From Actinomycetales bacterium (GTDB taxonomy: Bacteria > Actinomycetota > Actinomycetes > S36-B12 > UBA5976), in NCBI GenBank assembly GCA_018969715.1, contig JAGWXT010000018.1, forward strand, positions 1 to 40,058: a stretch of 40,058 bases of DNA, read 5' to 3'. How positions within the stretch are numbered: position 1 is the first letter of the stretch; each line of letters begins with the position of its first letter. A program made the translations under genes and the position numbers. Below, piece by piece: positions 6,479-14,001 of this stretch. Below the pieces are notes generated by a model. That model made no database searches. It was not told the origin of the DNA and was given only the letters and a program-made list of their open reading frames with translations.

Positions 6479-9002
6479 ACGGCCAGTCGACCTGCTCCCC
6501 CCGCAGCCACGCGGGGGTCTGGTCGGTGTAGTGGGCATTGAAGGGATGGCCGCTGGCACCGGTGAGGTTGATCCAACTGGAGGCGTCACGGTCAGCGAGG
6601 TCGACGACCATGCGCATGCTCGGCAGCCAGGTGACAGTGAACCCGTCCGGCGCCTCCCACCCGGTCGCGTTGACGATCGCGGACCCGCCGCCGGTGGCGA
6701 AGGGGCCACGGTTGACGATCGCCTCGATCGGGCCGACCCCCGACTCCCCCAGCGTGCCATTGCGCAGGTCGAGGGTGTGCAGGGCTCCCCACTGCCAGGC
6801 CCGCCAGTCCTCGCCGAGCTCAGCGCCCAGCCGGCGCGCCGCCCGATCGAGGGCGAGCACGACGATCGCATCCCGATCCTCGACCCCCGGTGTGCTGACG
6901 TCGTCCCACCAGGCATTCGATGGCTGCGCCCACAGTCGGCGCACCACCTCCCACCATCGCTCATCGCCGTTGGCCTCGTGGCCGGCGGGGAGCTCATCGT
7001 CGAAGGTGGCCGCGAGCAGTTCCGCCCAGAAGGCGGCGAAGTAGGCCGCTGCCGCCGAGTCCGCAGCCATCGCACGCGACCACGTCCCCAGTGCCTGGAA
7101 CGGCTCCCGGCTGGCGGGGGCGAGGTCAGCCGGGGTGACAGCCCGCTGGAGAGCCGGCACGAGGAAGTCGGCCAGGGCGCTGTGGGTGTCCTGTTGAATT
7201 GCGCGCATCGCGGCGGCATCCAGTGGTCCACTGCGCAGCCGCTCGGTCAGCAGGTCACGGATGCGCTGGCCGCGTGCACCGTAGGCGAAGTCCACCCCCA
7301 TCGGGTACGGATAGCGCGGGTCGGTCACCGCCTGATTGGCGGTGACGAGGAACCCCTCCGCCGGGTTGCGGACCCGGGGCAGGGCTGCTGCCGGGACCAT
7401 TCCCGTCCAGGCGTAGGAGGAGTCGAAGCCGGGGACCGGCCAGGCGCCGTCCCAGCGGCTGCGCTGAGGCAGCAGGCCGGGGGTCTGGTACCCGATGGTC
7501 CCCTCGCGCGTGGCATAGACGATGTTCTGCGCGGGGACGGTGAACAGTGCCGCCGCCCGCGCGATGTCGTCGGCGTTTGCCGCGGTGTTGAGGCCGATGA
7601 TCGCGTCTGCGGTGCGGCCCGGGCTCAGTGCCGTCCAGGCCAGGGCGACGGCGTACCCGTCCCCCCGATCGCCGATCGTCGGCGCGGTCGCGCCCACCTG
7701 CGCCCACTCCTCGGACACGTCGCTGAGCAGCGGCCCGTGCTCGGTGGCCCGGATGGTGAGCGGGACCGGCTCACCCCCGGCGACGGCGATGGTCTCGGTG
7801 CGGATGCGCAGTGGCCGCGGCGCCCCGTCGACGAGGTAGGCGTTGCCGACCACCTGCTCCAAGAAGAGGTCGCTGACATCGGCGCCAAGGTTGGTGAAGC
7901 CCCAGGCGAGGTCGGCGTTCTGGCCGATGACGACACCGGGCATGCCGGCGAAGGAGAAGCCGCTGACATCGAAGGGGCACTCCGGGCCGACCGGCTCACA
8001 GCGCAGCCCGTTCTGATACCAGACACTGGGCAGGGACGGGGCCAGATGCGGGTCATTGGCCAGCAGGGCGCCCCCGCCGGTCAACTCGGGACCGACCACC
8101 CATGAGTTCGACCCCACCCCGGTCCCCGCGCGATCGAGGACCGCACTGGCCTCGGAGAACCGCTCGCTCACCCGCTCGAGGGCGGCAGTCGCCCCCGATG
8201 GTGCGGTGACGACCGCCGCCGAGACCGGGGGGCCCTTCGGTCGCGCCGACTGCCGGTAGATCCCATCCACGGCCGTCCCCTCGGTGACGACGGTGCGATG
8301 ACGGTCATAGGGGTACGGGGGGTACAGCTCAAGGGTGCGGGGGACTCCGATGGCCCCGGCGACGATGGACCGGTCGATCTCCTCCACCATGTTGGCGCGC
8401 AGATCCCATGCCATCGCCTTGATCCAGGCCAGTGAGTCGATCGGTCCCCATGGCTCAATGCGGTAGCCGCGGTTGGTGAGCCCGAGGATCCGGTAGGCGA
8501 GCCCAGCCCGCCCGCCGGGGTGCTCGGCCAGGTAGGCGTTCACGCCGGCCGCGTAGGCGGTGAAGACCTCACGGGTGAAAGGGTCCAGCAGCGGCCACTC
8601 CTGCTCGGCGACGCGACGCCAGCCCATGGTCCGGATGAAGGCGTCAGTGCTGACCTGGCTAGGCCCGAACATCTCCGACAGGCGCCCAGCGGTGATGTGT
8701 CGGCGCACGTCCATCTCATAGAAGCGGTCCTGAGCATGGACGAAGCCCTGGGCGAAGGCAAGGTCAGCGGCTGTGCGCGCAGTGAGGTGCGGTACCCCCC
8801 AGGCATCCCGGCGGATCGTCACCTCGTGGTTGAGCCCGATGACCTCGCCGAGGCCGGCAACCCCGGTCGGGGCGATCTCGATGGTGCCGGCAGTCTGCGG
8901 CATCGGCGAGCGAATCGCCTGATGGACGACGCCGGCGAGGATCACCCCCAGCACGACGCAGGCGACCGCAACCCAGGCCAGCACGTGAAGGACGCGGCGC
9001 AC
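6399..9002 (-). CDS. Penicillin acylase family protein (Ntn hydrolase, S45), membrane-anchored or secreted
   Basis: 867 residues. An N-terminal membrane span (residues about 6-30) anchors or exports it. The A-chain segment VTIRRDAWGVPHLTA with FAQGFVHAQDRFYEMDV is diagnostic. The autocatalytic cut and nucleophile are at GVGSNSWVVG: Ser298 would become the N-terminus of the B chain, followed by GGALLANDPHL. Later FSFAGMPGVVIGQNADLAWGFTN and GFLVTANQAV match S45 acylases. Substrates in the family include penicillins, N-acyl-homoserine lactones and other amides; the specificity here cannot be told. Start is GTG at 9002 with TAGCCT exactly 6 nt upstream, suggesting a leaderless mRNA. The 3' end overlaps the cyclo-ligase gene by 80 bp. 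Confidence 0.93.
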   Translation of the reverse strand: MRRVLHVLAWVAVACVVLGVILAGVVHQAIRSPMPQTAGTIEIAPTGVAGLGEVIGLNHEVTIRRDAWGVPHLTARTAADLAFAQGFVHAQDRFYEMDVRRHITAGRLSEMFGPSQVSTDAFIRTMGWRRVAEQEWPLLDPFTREVFTAYAAGVNAYLAEHPGGRAGLAYRILGLTNRGYRIEPWGPIDSLAWIKAMAWDLRANMVEEIDRSIVAGAIGVPRTLELYPPYPYDRHRTVVTEGTAVDGIYRQSARPKGPPVSAAVVTAPSGATAALERVSERFSEASAVLDRAGTGVGSNSWVVGPELTGGGALLANDPHLAPSLPSVWYQNGLRCEPVGPECPFDVSGFSFAGMPGVVIGQNADLAWGFTNLGADVSDLFLEQVVGNAYLVDGAPRPLRIRTETIAVAGGEPVPLTIRATEHGPLLSDVSEEWAQVGATAPTIGDRGDGYAVALAWTALSPGRTADAIIGLNTAANADDIARAAALFTVPAQNIVYATREGTIGYQTPGLLPQRSRWDGAWPVPGFDSSYAWTGMVPAAALPRVRNPAEGFLVTANQAVTDPRYPYPMGVDFAYGARGQRIRDLLTERLRSGPLDAAAMRAIQQDTHSALADFLVPALQRAVTPADLAPASREPFQALGTWSRAMAADSAAAAYFAAFWAELLAATFDDELPAGHEANGDERWWEVVRRLWAQPSNAWWDDVSTPGVEDRDAIVVLALDRAARRLGAELGEDWRAWQWGALHTLDLRNGTLGESGVGPIEAIVNRGPFATGGGSAIVNATGWEAPDGFTVTWLPSMRMVVDLADRDASSWINLTGASGHPFNAHYTDQTPAWLRGEQVDWPFTPAAVAARTQAELILQPSAEPARSR

Positions 9003-9008
9003 CCGGTG

Positions 9009-9014
9009 AGGCTA
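9009..9014 (-). promoter_or_regulatory. -10 element TAGCCT before the acylase gene
   Basis: Minus-strand TANNNT with exactly 6 nt to the GTG at 9002; strong leaderless geometry. No -35 stands out in the divergent gap of about 80 bp. Confidence 0.55.
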
Positions 9015-9080
9015 CGCCGCCCCGGCCCGAATTGCCCAGCCCCCCGAGGGGAGAACCCCCCGGGGGAGAACAATGCGCGG

Positions 9081-10643
9081 GTGGCTCGGTCCACCCGCCT
9101 TGGGGTCCTCGCAGTCTGCCTGGCCGTGCTGGCTGCGGCCCTGCCCGCCGCGGCCACGACCGCCCCGAGCGGCCCGCCCGCCGGGTCACTCCCGCGCGCC
9201 GGGTCACTCCCGCCCGCCGGGTCACTCCCGACCGCCGCGGTGACGGACCCATGGTCGAAGCCGGCCGATGTCGGCAAGCCGTACCCGGGAACCACCCGGG
9301 GTGTGTTCACCTTCCGCGGGAATCCCACGCGCACGTATCTCGGCAGTGGACCCGTCCCGCGAACGACGCCGCGGCGACTGTGGCGCTACCCCGTCAGCGG
9401 TGCCATGTGCGCGGTGTCCGAGGTTGCCGGGGAACCCATCCGGTGGTGCGGCACCGGCTGGACTGGACAGCCGGCCGTGGTGGAGCGCGAGGGACGGACC
9501 TGGCTGATCGTCGGCGCCTACGACAACGCGTTGCACTTCCTCGATGCGAGTACCGGCGAGCCGATCCTGCCCAGCCTGCCCGTGGGTGACCTGATCAAGG
9601 GGTCGGTGACCGTCGACCCCGACGGCTACCCCCTCGTCTACGTCGGCTCACGGGACAACTACCTGCGCGTGGTCGCCTTCGACGGCCCACGGCCACGGGT
9701 GCTCTGGCGGCTGTCCGCCTATGACGTGTCACCGGTGCGGTGGAACAACGACTGGGATGGATCCCCGCTGGTCCTGCGCGACCACCTGTTCATCGGCGGT
9801 GAGAACAGCCACTTCCACATCGTGGCCCTCAACCGCTCCTATGACCGACGCGGAACGGTCCAGGTCGACCCTCGACTGCTCTTTAACGTCCCGAGCTGGG
9901 ATGCCCAACTTGAGGCGGAGGCCGGAACGGGGGCCTACTCCATCGAGGGGTCGGTCGCGATCTGGAACTCCACCGCCTACTTCGCCAACTCCGCCGGCCT
10001 CGTTCAGGGCTGGGACATCTCCGGCATCCGCGACGGTCGGCCCCCCCGTCGGGTGTTCCGGTTCTGGACCGGCGATGACACCGACGCCACCGTGGTCGTC
10101 GATGAGTTGGGGCACCTGTACGTCGGGGCGGAGTTCGAGCGCGGCACCGCCCGGTCCCGCGCGGTGGGCCAGATGATGAAGCTCGACCCCTCCCGTCCGG
10201 ATGATCCGCTCATGTGGTCGGTGAAGGATCAGGGACGCATCCCCGGCGGCATCTGGGCCACACCCGCCCTCCACGGCGACATCGTCATCTTCGCAACCGA
10301 CGGGGGGCGGGTGCTCGGCCTCGATCGCGCAACCGGTGCGCAGCGGTGGGAGCTGCGCCTGCCCGGTCCGCTGTGGCAGTCCCCGGTTGTCGTCGACAAC
10401 GTGCTCATCATGGGTGACTGCGCCGGCTGGCTGCACGGTTTCGATGTCACCGCCACAACCCCCCGGGACCGAACGCCATCGAACCCGCAGCCGGCCGATG
10501 AGCAGCCACGCCGGCTATGGCGGGTCCGGCTCGATGGCTGCATCGAGTCCACTCCTGCGGTGTGGCAGGGACGCATCTACGTCGGCACCCGCGGCGGCGG
10601 GGTACATGCGGTGGGACTGCCCCGGCGCTCATCCGCCACCTGA
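9081..10643 (+). CDS. Secreted PQQ-like beta-propeller repeat protein
   Basis: About 520 residues from GTG at 9081, which gives a clean signal peptide (Arg-rich start, then LGVLAVCLAVLAAALPAAA). A purine-rich GGGGGAGAA lies about 12 nt upstream. The mature protein starts with a low-complexity linker holding three six-residue repeats (PAGSLP/RAGSLP/PAGSLP), then repeated blades of the type GxPAVVxxxGRTWLIVGAYDNALHFLDASTG, VYVGSRDNYLRVVAFDG, LFIGGENSHFHIVAL, LYVGAEFERG, VIFATDGGRVLGLDRATGA, RIYVGTRGGGVHAV. These W-type PQQ repeats form a propeller outside the cell. No catalytic residues for a quinoprotein dehydrogenase are evident, so a binding or scaffold role is as likely as an enzyme. In-frame extension upstream of 9081 lacks coding character. 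Confidence 0.8.
   Translation: MARSTRLGVLAVCLAVLAAALPAAATTAPSGPPAGSLPRAGSLPPAGSLPTAAVTDPWSKPADVGKPYPGTTRGVFTFRGNPTRTYLGSGPVPRTTPRRLWRYPVSGAMCAVSEVAGEPIRWCGTGWTGQPAVVEREGRTWLIVGAYDNALHFLDASTGEPILPSLPVGDLIKGSVTVDPDGYPLVYVGSRDNYLRVVAFDGPRPRVLWRLSAYDVSPVRWNNDWDGSPLVLRDHLFIGGENSHFHIVALNRSYDRRGTVQVDPRLLFNVPSWDAQLEAEAGTGAYSIEGSVAIWNSTAYFANSAGLVQGWDISGIRDGRPPRRVFRFWTGDDTDATVVVDELGHLYVGAEFERGTARSRAVGQMMKLDPSRPDDPLMWSVKDQGRIPGGIWATPALHGDIVIFATDGGRVLGLDRATGAQRWELRLPGPLWQSPVVVDNVLIMGDCAGWLHGFDVTATTPRDRTPSNPQPADEQPRRLWRVRLDGCIESTPAVWQGRIYVGTRGGGVHAVGLPRRSSAT
9177..9230 (+). repeat. 18-bp tandem repeat, three copies, in the propeller gene
   Basis: Three near-identical 18-bp units in frame encode the hexapeptide (P/R)AGSLP three times, just after the signal peptide. 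Confidence 0.9.
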
Positions 10644-10658
10644 GGGTCTCGCTCGTCC

Positions 10659-10664
10659 TACGCT
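10659..10664 (+). promoter_or_regulatory. -10 element TACGCT before fmdB-like gene
   Basis: TANNNT with exactly 6 nt to the GTG at 10671; no Shine-Dalgarno sequence is present in those 6 nt, so a leaderless transcript is the simplest reading. Confidence 0.55.
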
Positions 10665-10670
10665 TGGACG

Positions 10671-11105
10671 GTGCCCACGTATGAATACCGCTGCAAGGAC
10701 TGCGGGACCGACCTCGAGGCCGTCCAGTCCTTTGACGACCCGGCCCTGACGGTTTGCCCAACCTGCGGCGGCCCCCTGCGCAAGCGCTACGGCTCGGTGG
10801 GCGTCGTGTTCAAGGGGTCCGGCTTCTACCGCACTGATTCGCGGGGCGGCGGTGAGGGCGGGGCATCCGCGGGTGACACGGCGGGGCAGGGCGGACGTGA
10901 GGGCAGCCCTGCGAAGGACTCGGGTAACGGGACCGCCACCGGCGGCACGTCGGGCACCTCCGAATCCGGTGGTGGTGGTGGCACGGGTGGTGGCACTGGT
11001 GGTGGCACTGGTGGTGGCAGCGGTGGTGGCACTGGCAGCGGCACGGGTGGCAGCAGCACCACCGCACCGTCGAAGTCCTCGACACCGGCACCGAGCGGCA
11101 GCTGA
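10671..11105 (+). CDS. FmdB family zinc-ribbon protein with long Gly-rich tail
   Basis: 144 residues. The first 55 are a classic FmdB zinc ribbon: MPTYEYRCKDCG with Cys8 and Cys11, then Cys29 and Cys32 in CPTCGGPLRKRY, and the conserved VVFKGSGFYRTD end. The rest is a low-complexity Gly/Thr/Ser tail containing tandem GGGT-type units coded by a 12-bp repeat. FmdB proteins are putative regulatory or chaperone-associated zinc ribbons; the mycobacterial homologue lies near the same folate/galU genes. The start is GTG at 10671, leaderless by its -10 position. The tail is longer than usual and probably disordered. It is followed 60 bp later by the SAF-domain gene. Confidence 0.9.
   Translation: MPTYEYRCKDCGTDLEAVQSFDDPALTVCPTCGGPLRKRYGSVGVVFKGSGFYRTDSRGGGEGGASAGDTAGQGGREGSPAKDSGNGTATGGTSGTSESGGGGGTGGGTGGGTGGGSGGGTGSGTGGSSTTAPSKSSTPAPSGS
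10963..11060 (+). repeat. 12-bp tandem repeat coding the Gly-rich tail
   Basis: Several imperfect 12-bp units (GGTGGTGGCACT-like) in frame within the fmdB-like gene, giving repeated GGGT/GGGS. Such tracts are prone to length change. Confidence 0.8.
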
Positions 11106-11152
11106 TCCTCCGAGCCTGTGGACAGTCGGATCCGAATGCGGTGATGCCGGCC

Positions 11153-11158
11153 TACCGT
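11153..11158 (+). promoter_or_regulatory. -10 element TACCGT before the SAF-domain gene
   Basis: TANNNT with 7 nt to the GTG at 11166; no Shine-Dalgarno sequence in between. Confidence 0.5.
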
Positions 11159-11165
11159 CCGCCCT

Positions 11166-11750
11166 GTGCCCGTCGCCTCCCGTGCCCTGCGTCGCCATCG
11201 CCGACTGGTCGCGGCGATCCTCGCCGGCCTCGCCGTCCTGCTCCTCACCCCCATCGTGCGCCCGCCCGGTGAGGGTGCCGGGCCGGTCGTCCTCGCGGCC
11301 CGCGACCTGCGCACCGATCAGGTCCTCACCGAGTCCGATCTGGTGGCCTCCCGCCTTCCCGCCGGCTGCCTGCTGCCGGGGGGTTTCACCGACCCCACTG
11401 CGCTGATCGGTCGGCGCCTCGCCACCGGCGTCCTCGCCGGTGAACAGGTGCTCACCATGCGGCTGCAGCCGCCGGCGGACAGCCGCCCGGCACCGATCGT
11501 CCTGCCGCTGCCGGTCAGCGGACTGCCGCCGCTTCGAGCCGGTGACCGGGTCGACGTCCTCGGTGTCCCCAAGGCGGGCGGCCTGGCCATGGTCATCGCA
11601 CGCGATCTGGTGATCGCCAGCGACCCGCTGCCCTCCGCCACCACCAACCCGGGGGTTGGCGTCGTCCTCGTCGAGGTCAGTGAGGCGGTCGCCCTACGCC
11701 TCACCGGTGCAACAGGGCGCATGTCCCTGACAGTGGCGCTGCGTCGCTGA
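11166..11750 (+). CDS. SAF-domain protein, CpaB/RcpC-like
   Basis: 194 residues. A basic N-terminus and one membrane span (about residues 13-30, VAAILAGLAVLLLTPIV) precede a SAF domain: VVLAARDLRTDQVLTESDLVASRLPAGCL, then ALIGRRLATGVLAGEQVLTMRL. The C-terminal half has PLRAGDRVDVLGV and VVLVEVSEAVALRLTGA as in the CpaB/RcpC pilus-assembly group, though it is shorter than CpaB (about 250 or more). No tad/cpa pilus genes are in the window. Actinobacteria often carry this gene next to fmdB, so a lone envelope role is likely. Start GTG at 11166. Confidence 0.8.
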   Translation: MPVASRALRRHRRLVAAILAGLAVLLLTPIVRPPGEGAGPVVLAARDLRTDQVLTESDLVASRLPAGCLLPGGFTDPTALIGRRLATGVLAGEQVLTMRLQPPADSRPAPIVLPLPVSGLPPLRAGDRVDVLGVPKAGGLAMVIARDLVIASDPLPSATTNPGVGVVLVEVSEAVALRLTGATGRMSLTVALRR

Positions 11751-11936
11751 CCCCGCCACCCCCCCGGGGCTCGCCTCCCGGATCACCGTGCTCGCCCGCA
11801 CCCCCCGGGCTCGCCCCCAGGAACGCCGAAATCGCCCGGACCGCGGATCCAATCCGGCTACAGTGCCCACACGGGATGCTCACACATCTGCTCCCCCACC
11901 CGTGGGCGCAATGAACGGAAGTGAGGGCTGGGCTGC

Positions 11937-13985
11937 GTGAGAAAGTTCGCCCTTCCCACCCTCGGTGCTCTCCTCACCGGCTTGACATCGATGCTCGCCG
12001 TGCCACTGCAGGTGAGCGTCGACGGGTACTTCTACCTCTCCAGCGCGCGTTCACTGTTCACCGAGGATCGGGACCGGTTCTACGCATTCGTCCGGGAGCC
12101 GGGGTACCCGATCCTGCTTCGCACCGTCCATGACGTGCTCGGCAGCGCCGATGTCTGGCTGGGACTGGTCCAGGGGTTCATGCTGGGCTTCGCGGTGTTC
12201 TTCATTGGCTTCCTGATCCTGCCGCCGCGGCGGAACCTGCGCACCGTCGTGCAGTTCCTCGGCCTGTATCTGGCCGCGATCAACCCCGTCTACTTCGCCT
12301 ACTCCGGGTACGTGCTGCAACAGCCATGGCAGGCGTTCCTGCTGGCCGCCTGGTTCGTGCTGATGTGGTTGGCGCTGATGCGCCAGTCGCTTGGCAGTGC
12401 GGCCGGATCACTGCTGGCGGGGATCGCTCTCGCGGTGGTCAGCGCGTGGAGCAGTATCGCCCTGTCCTACCTCATGTACCTGCCGCTGACGGTGCTGTCC
12501 GCGTGCGTGCTCTGGCGCACGTGGCAGCTTGTGGAACGCCGACGCATGGCGCGCGCCATCAGCGCGGCACCCGCCCTGGGCCTCAGCGGCATCACCGCAT
12601 CGCAGTCGCCGAGCCGGTACCGCATCACGATTGCAATCGTGCTGCTGGGCTCCCTGCTCAGTGCGGTGGTGATCGCGGGCCTGGCGACCGCCACCACCGA
12701 GGGGTGGTACCGCGCCGGCGCGGCGGCGGTGAGCGAGGGTCGCAATGAGCTCCAGCCGGCGGCCGAGATCACCCCGCAGGAGGCAATCGGGTACAACCTC
12801 AGCGCCCCGTGGCTGTTGATACGCCGCCTGCCCACGCTGGTGTTCGGGGTCGGTGCGGTCACCATGCTCGGTCCCACCGTCAGCTCCGACCGGGTGCAGG
12901 AAAACGTCGTGTTCTCCCGGATCTCGTTCACACCCCAGTGGCTGTGCGGTGCGTACCACGACTTCACCTTCTACCCCTACACCGACTACGCCCGCGGGTG
13001 GATCACGCAGACCTGCCGTGACCGGTGGGCACAGGGCGTGCTCGCCGACTACGCCCCGATCGGGGCGTGGCTGTACCGACTGGCCTCCATCGCTCTGCTG
13101 ACCGTGTGGGTGCCGCTGCTGCTTGCCCGCCGCTGGCGGGAGCTGCTGCTGTTCCTGCCGGCGTACGGATTCCTCGCCGCCTACGTCTCGGTCAACTTCC
13201 TGATCGACCGGTACGGCCTGCCGCTGTACGCATTCGGCATCGGAGCGCTGCTGCTGTGGGGGCGCCTGATCGACTCGGGCGTGATCCTGCCGTTGGCGAT
13301 CCGGCGAGCCTGGCATCACCCATCCCCGGCCAACCTGCGGTTCGCCCGCTCCCGCGGCGCCCGAGAGGTGGACCTGCCCGTGGTACCGGCGGCGCTGATC
13401 GATGAGCGCTGGTACCGGGCAACCAACGACATCGATCCGGCGACCCCGGTCGTCCAGCACTACCTCGAGGTCGGCAGCCCCGCGGGGCGCAGCCCGCACC
13501 CGCTGTTCGATGAGCAGTGGTACCGGCGCCATACCCACGACATCCCGGAGGGGATGTCTGCGCTTGCGCACTACGCAACCTTCGCCCCCAGCCAGTTGCG
13601 CAGCCCACATCCGCTGTTCGACGAGGAGTGGTATCGCAGCCGGACACCCGATATCCCTGCCGATGTCACCGGACTGGCGCACTACCTCACCGTGGGTACC
13701 TTCGCGGATCGATCCCCGCATCCGCTCTTCGACGAGGAGTGGTACCGCTCGCAGACGGCGGTACCCGAGGGGATGAGCGCACTGGAGCACTACCTCAGTG
13801 CCCCACTGGCCGAGCGCGGCAGCCCGCATCCGCTCATCGACGAGCAGTGGTACCACGCCCTGCACCTTGACGTTCCCGCCGAGCTGACCGCGTTGCGCCA
13901 CTATGTCGAGCATGGGGCCAAGGAGGGGCGGGCAACGCACCCGGCCATCGATGAGCGCGCAGTAATCCGGATGGTCGGGTACTGA
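11937..13985 (+). CDS. Multi-spanning membrane protein (GT-C-like) with C-terminal FDxxWY repeats
   Basis: 682 residues. About residues 1-460 hold some 9-11 hydrophobic spans with an early VDGYFYLSSARSLF and REPGYPILLRTVHDVLG segment, resembling the acidic first loop (here D29) and GYP motif of lipid-linked sugar transferases of the GT-C/PMT type; no certain catalytic set can be named. From residue 486 on there are five 36-37-residue units, each P(L/A)(F/I)DE-x-WYR...DIP...AL-HY...(RS)PH, starting at residues 486, 522, 559, 596 and 632, plus a partial sixth at 669. Such FDxxWY units are known from many bacterial glycosyltransferases but have no assigned role. The glycosyltransferase gene follows after 16 bp. 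Start GTG at 11937. Confidence 0.7.
   Translation: MRKFALPTLGALLTGLTSMLAVPLQVSVDGYFYLSSARSLFTEDRDRFYAFVREPGYPILLRTVHDVLGSADVWLGLVQGFMLGFAVFFIGFLILPPRRNLRTVVQFLGLYLAAINPVYFAYSGYVLQQPWQAFLLAAWFVLMWLALMRQSLGSAAGSLLAGIALAVVSAWSSIALSYLMYLPLTVLSACVLWRTWQLVERRRMARAISAAPALGLSGITASQSPSRYRITIAIVLLGSLLSAVVIAGLATATTEGWYRAGAAAVSEGRNELQPAAEITPQEAIGYNLSAPWLLIRRLPTLVFGVGAVTMLGPTVSSDRVQENVVFSRISFTPQWLCGAYHDFTFYPYTDYARGWITQTCRDRWAQGVLADYAPIGAWLYRLASIALLTVWVPLLLARRWRELLLFLPAYGFLAAYVSVNFLIDRYGLPLYAFGIGALLLWGRLIDSGVILPLAIRRAWHHPSPANLRFARSRGAREVDLPVVPAALIDERWYRATNDIDPATPVVQHYLEVGSPAGRSPHPLFDEQWYRRHTHDIPEGMSALAHYATFAPSQLRSPHPLFDEEWYRSRTPDIPADVTGLAHYLTVGTFADRSPHPLFDEEWYRSQTAVPEGMSALEHYLSAPLAERGSPHPLIDEQWYHALHLDVPAELTALRHYVEHGAKEGRATHPAIDERAVIRMVGY
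13392..13982 (+). repeat. Coding repeats: five FDxxWY units plus a partial sixth
   Basis: Period 108-111 bp, in frame. Each unit repeats FDE-x-WYR, then a short DIP segment, AL-HY, and RSPH. Units differ at many bases, so they are old rather than recent duplications. Confidence 0.85.
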
Positions 13986-14001
13986 TCGTGATCACTCCGT
14001 C

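Noticed and set aside
6000-8105. Long plus-strand open frame of about 700 codons opposite the acylase gene
   Set aside because: The minus strand encodes a full acylase with all motifs; the opposite frame has no recognisable domain and reflects high GC.
8520-9080. In-frame upstream extension of the propeller gene
   Set aside because: It lies antisense to the acylase gene; the signal peptide begins only at 9081.
11859-11864. TACAGT as -10 of the membrane-protein gene
   Set aside because: No -35 partner and a 66-nt leader; a single hexamer is too weak alone.
12408-13940. Minus-strand frame of 510 codons opposite the repeat-bearing membrane protein
   Set aside because: It has no hydrophobic or domain pattern and mirrors the codon bias of the real gene.
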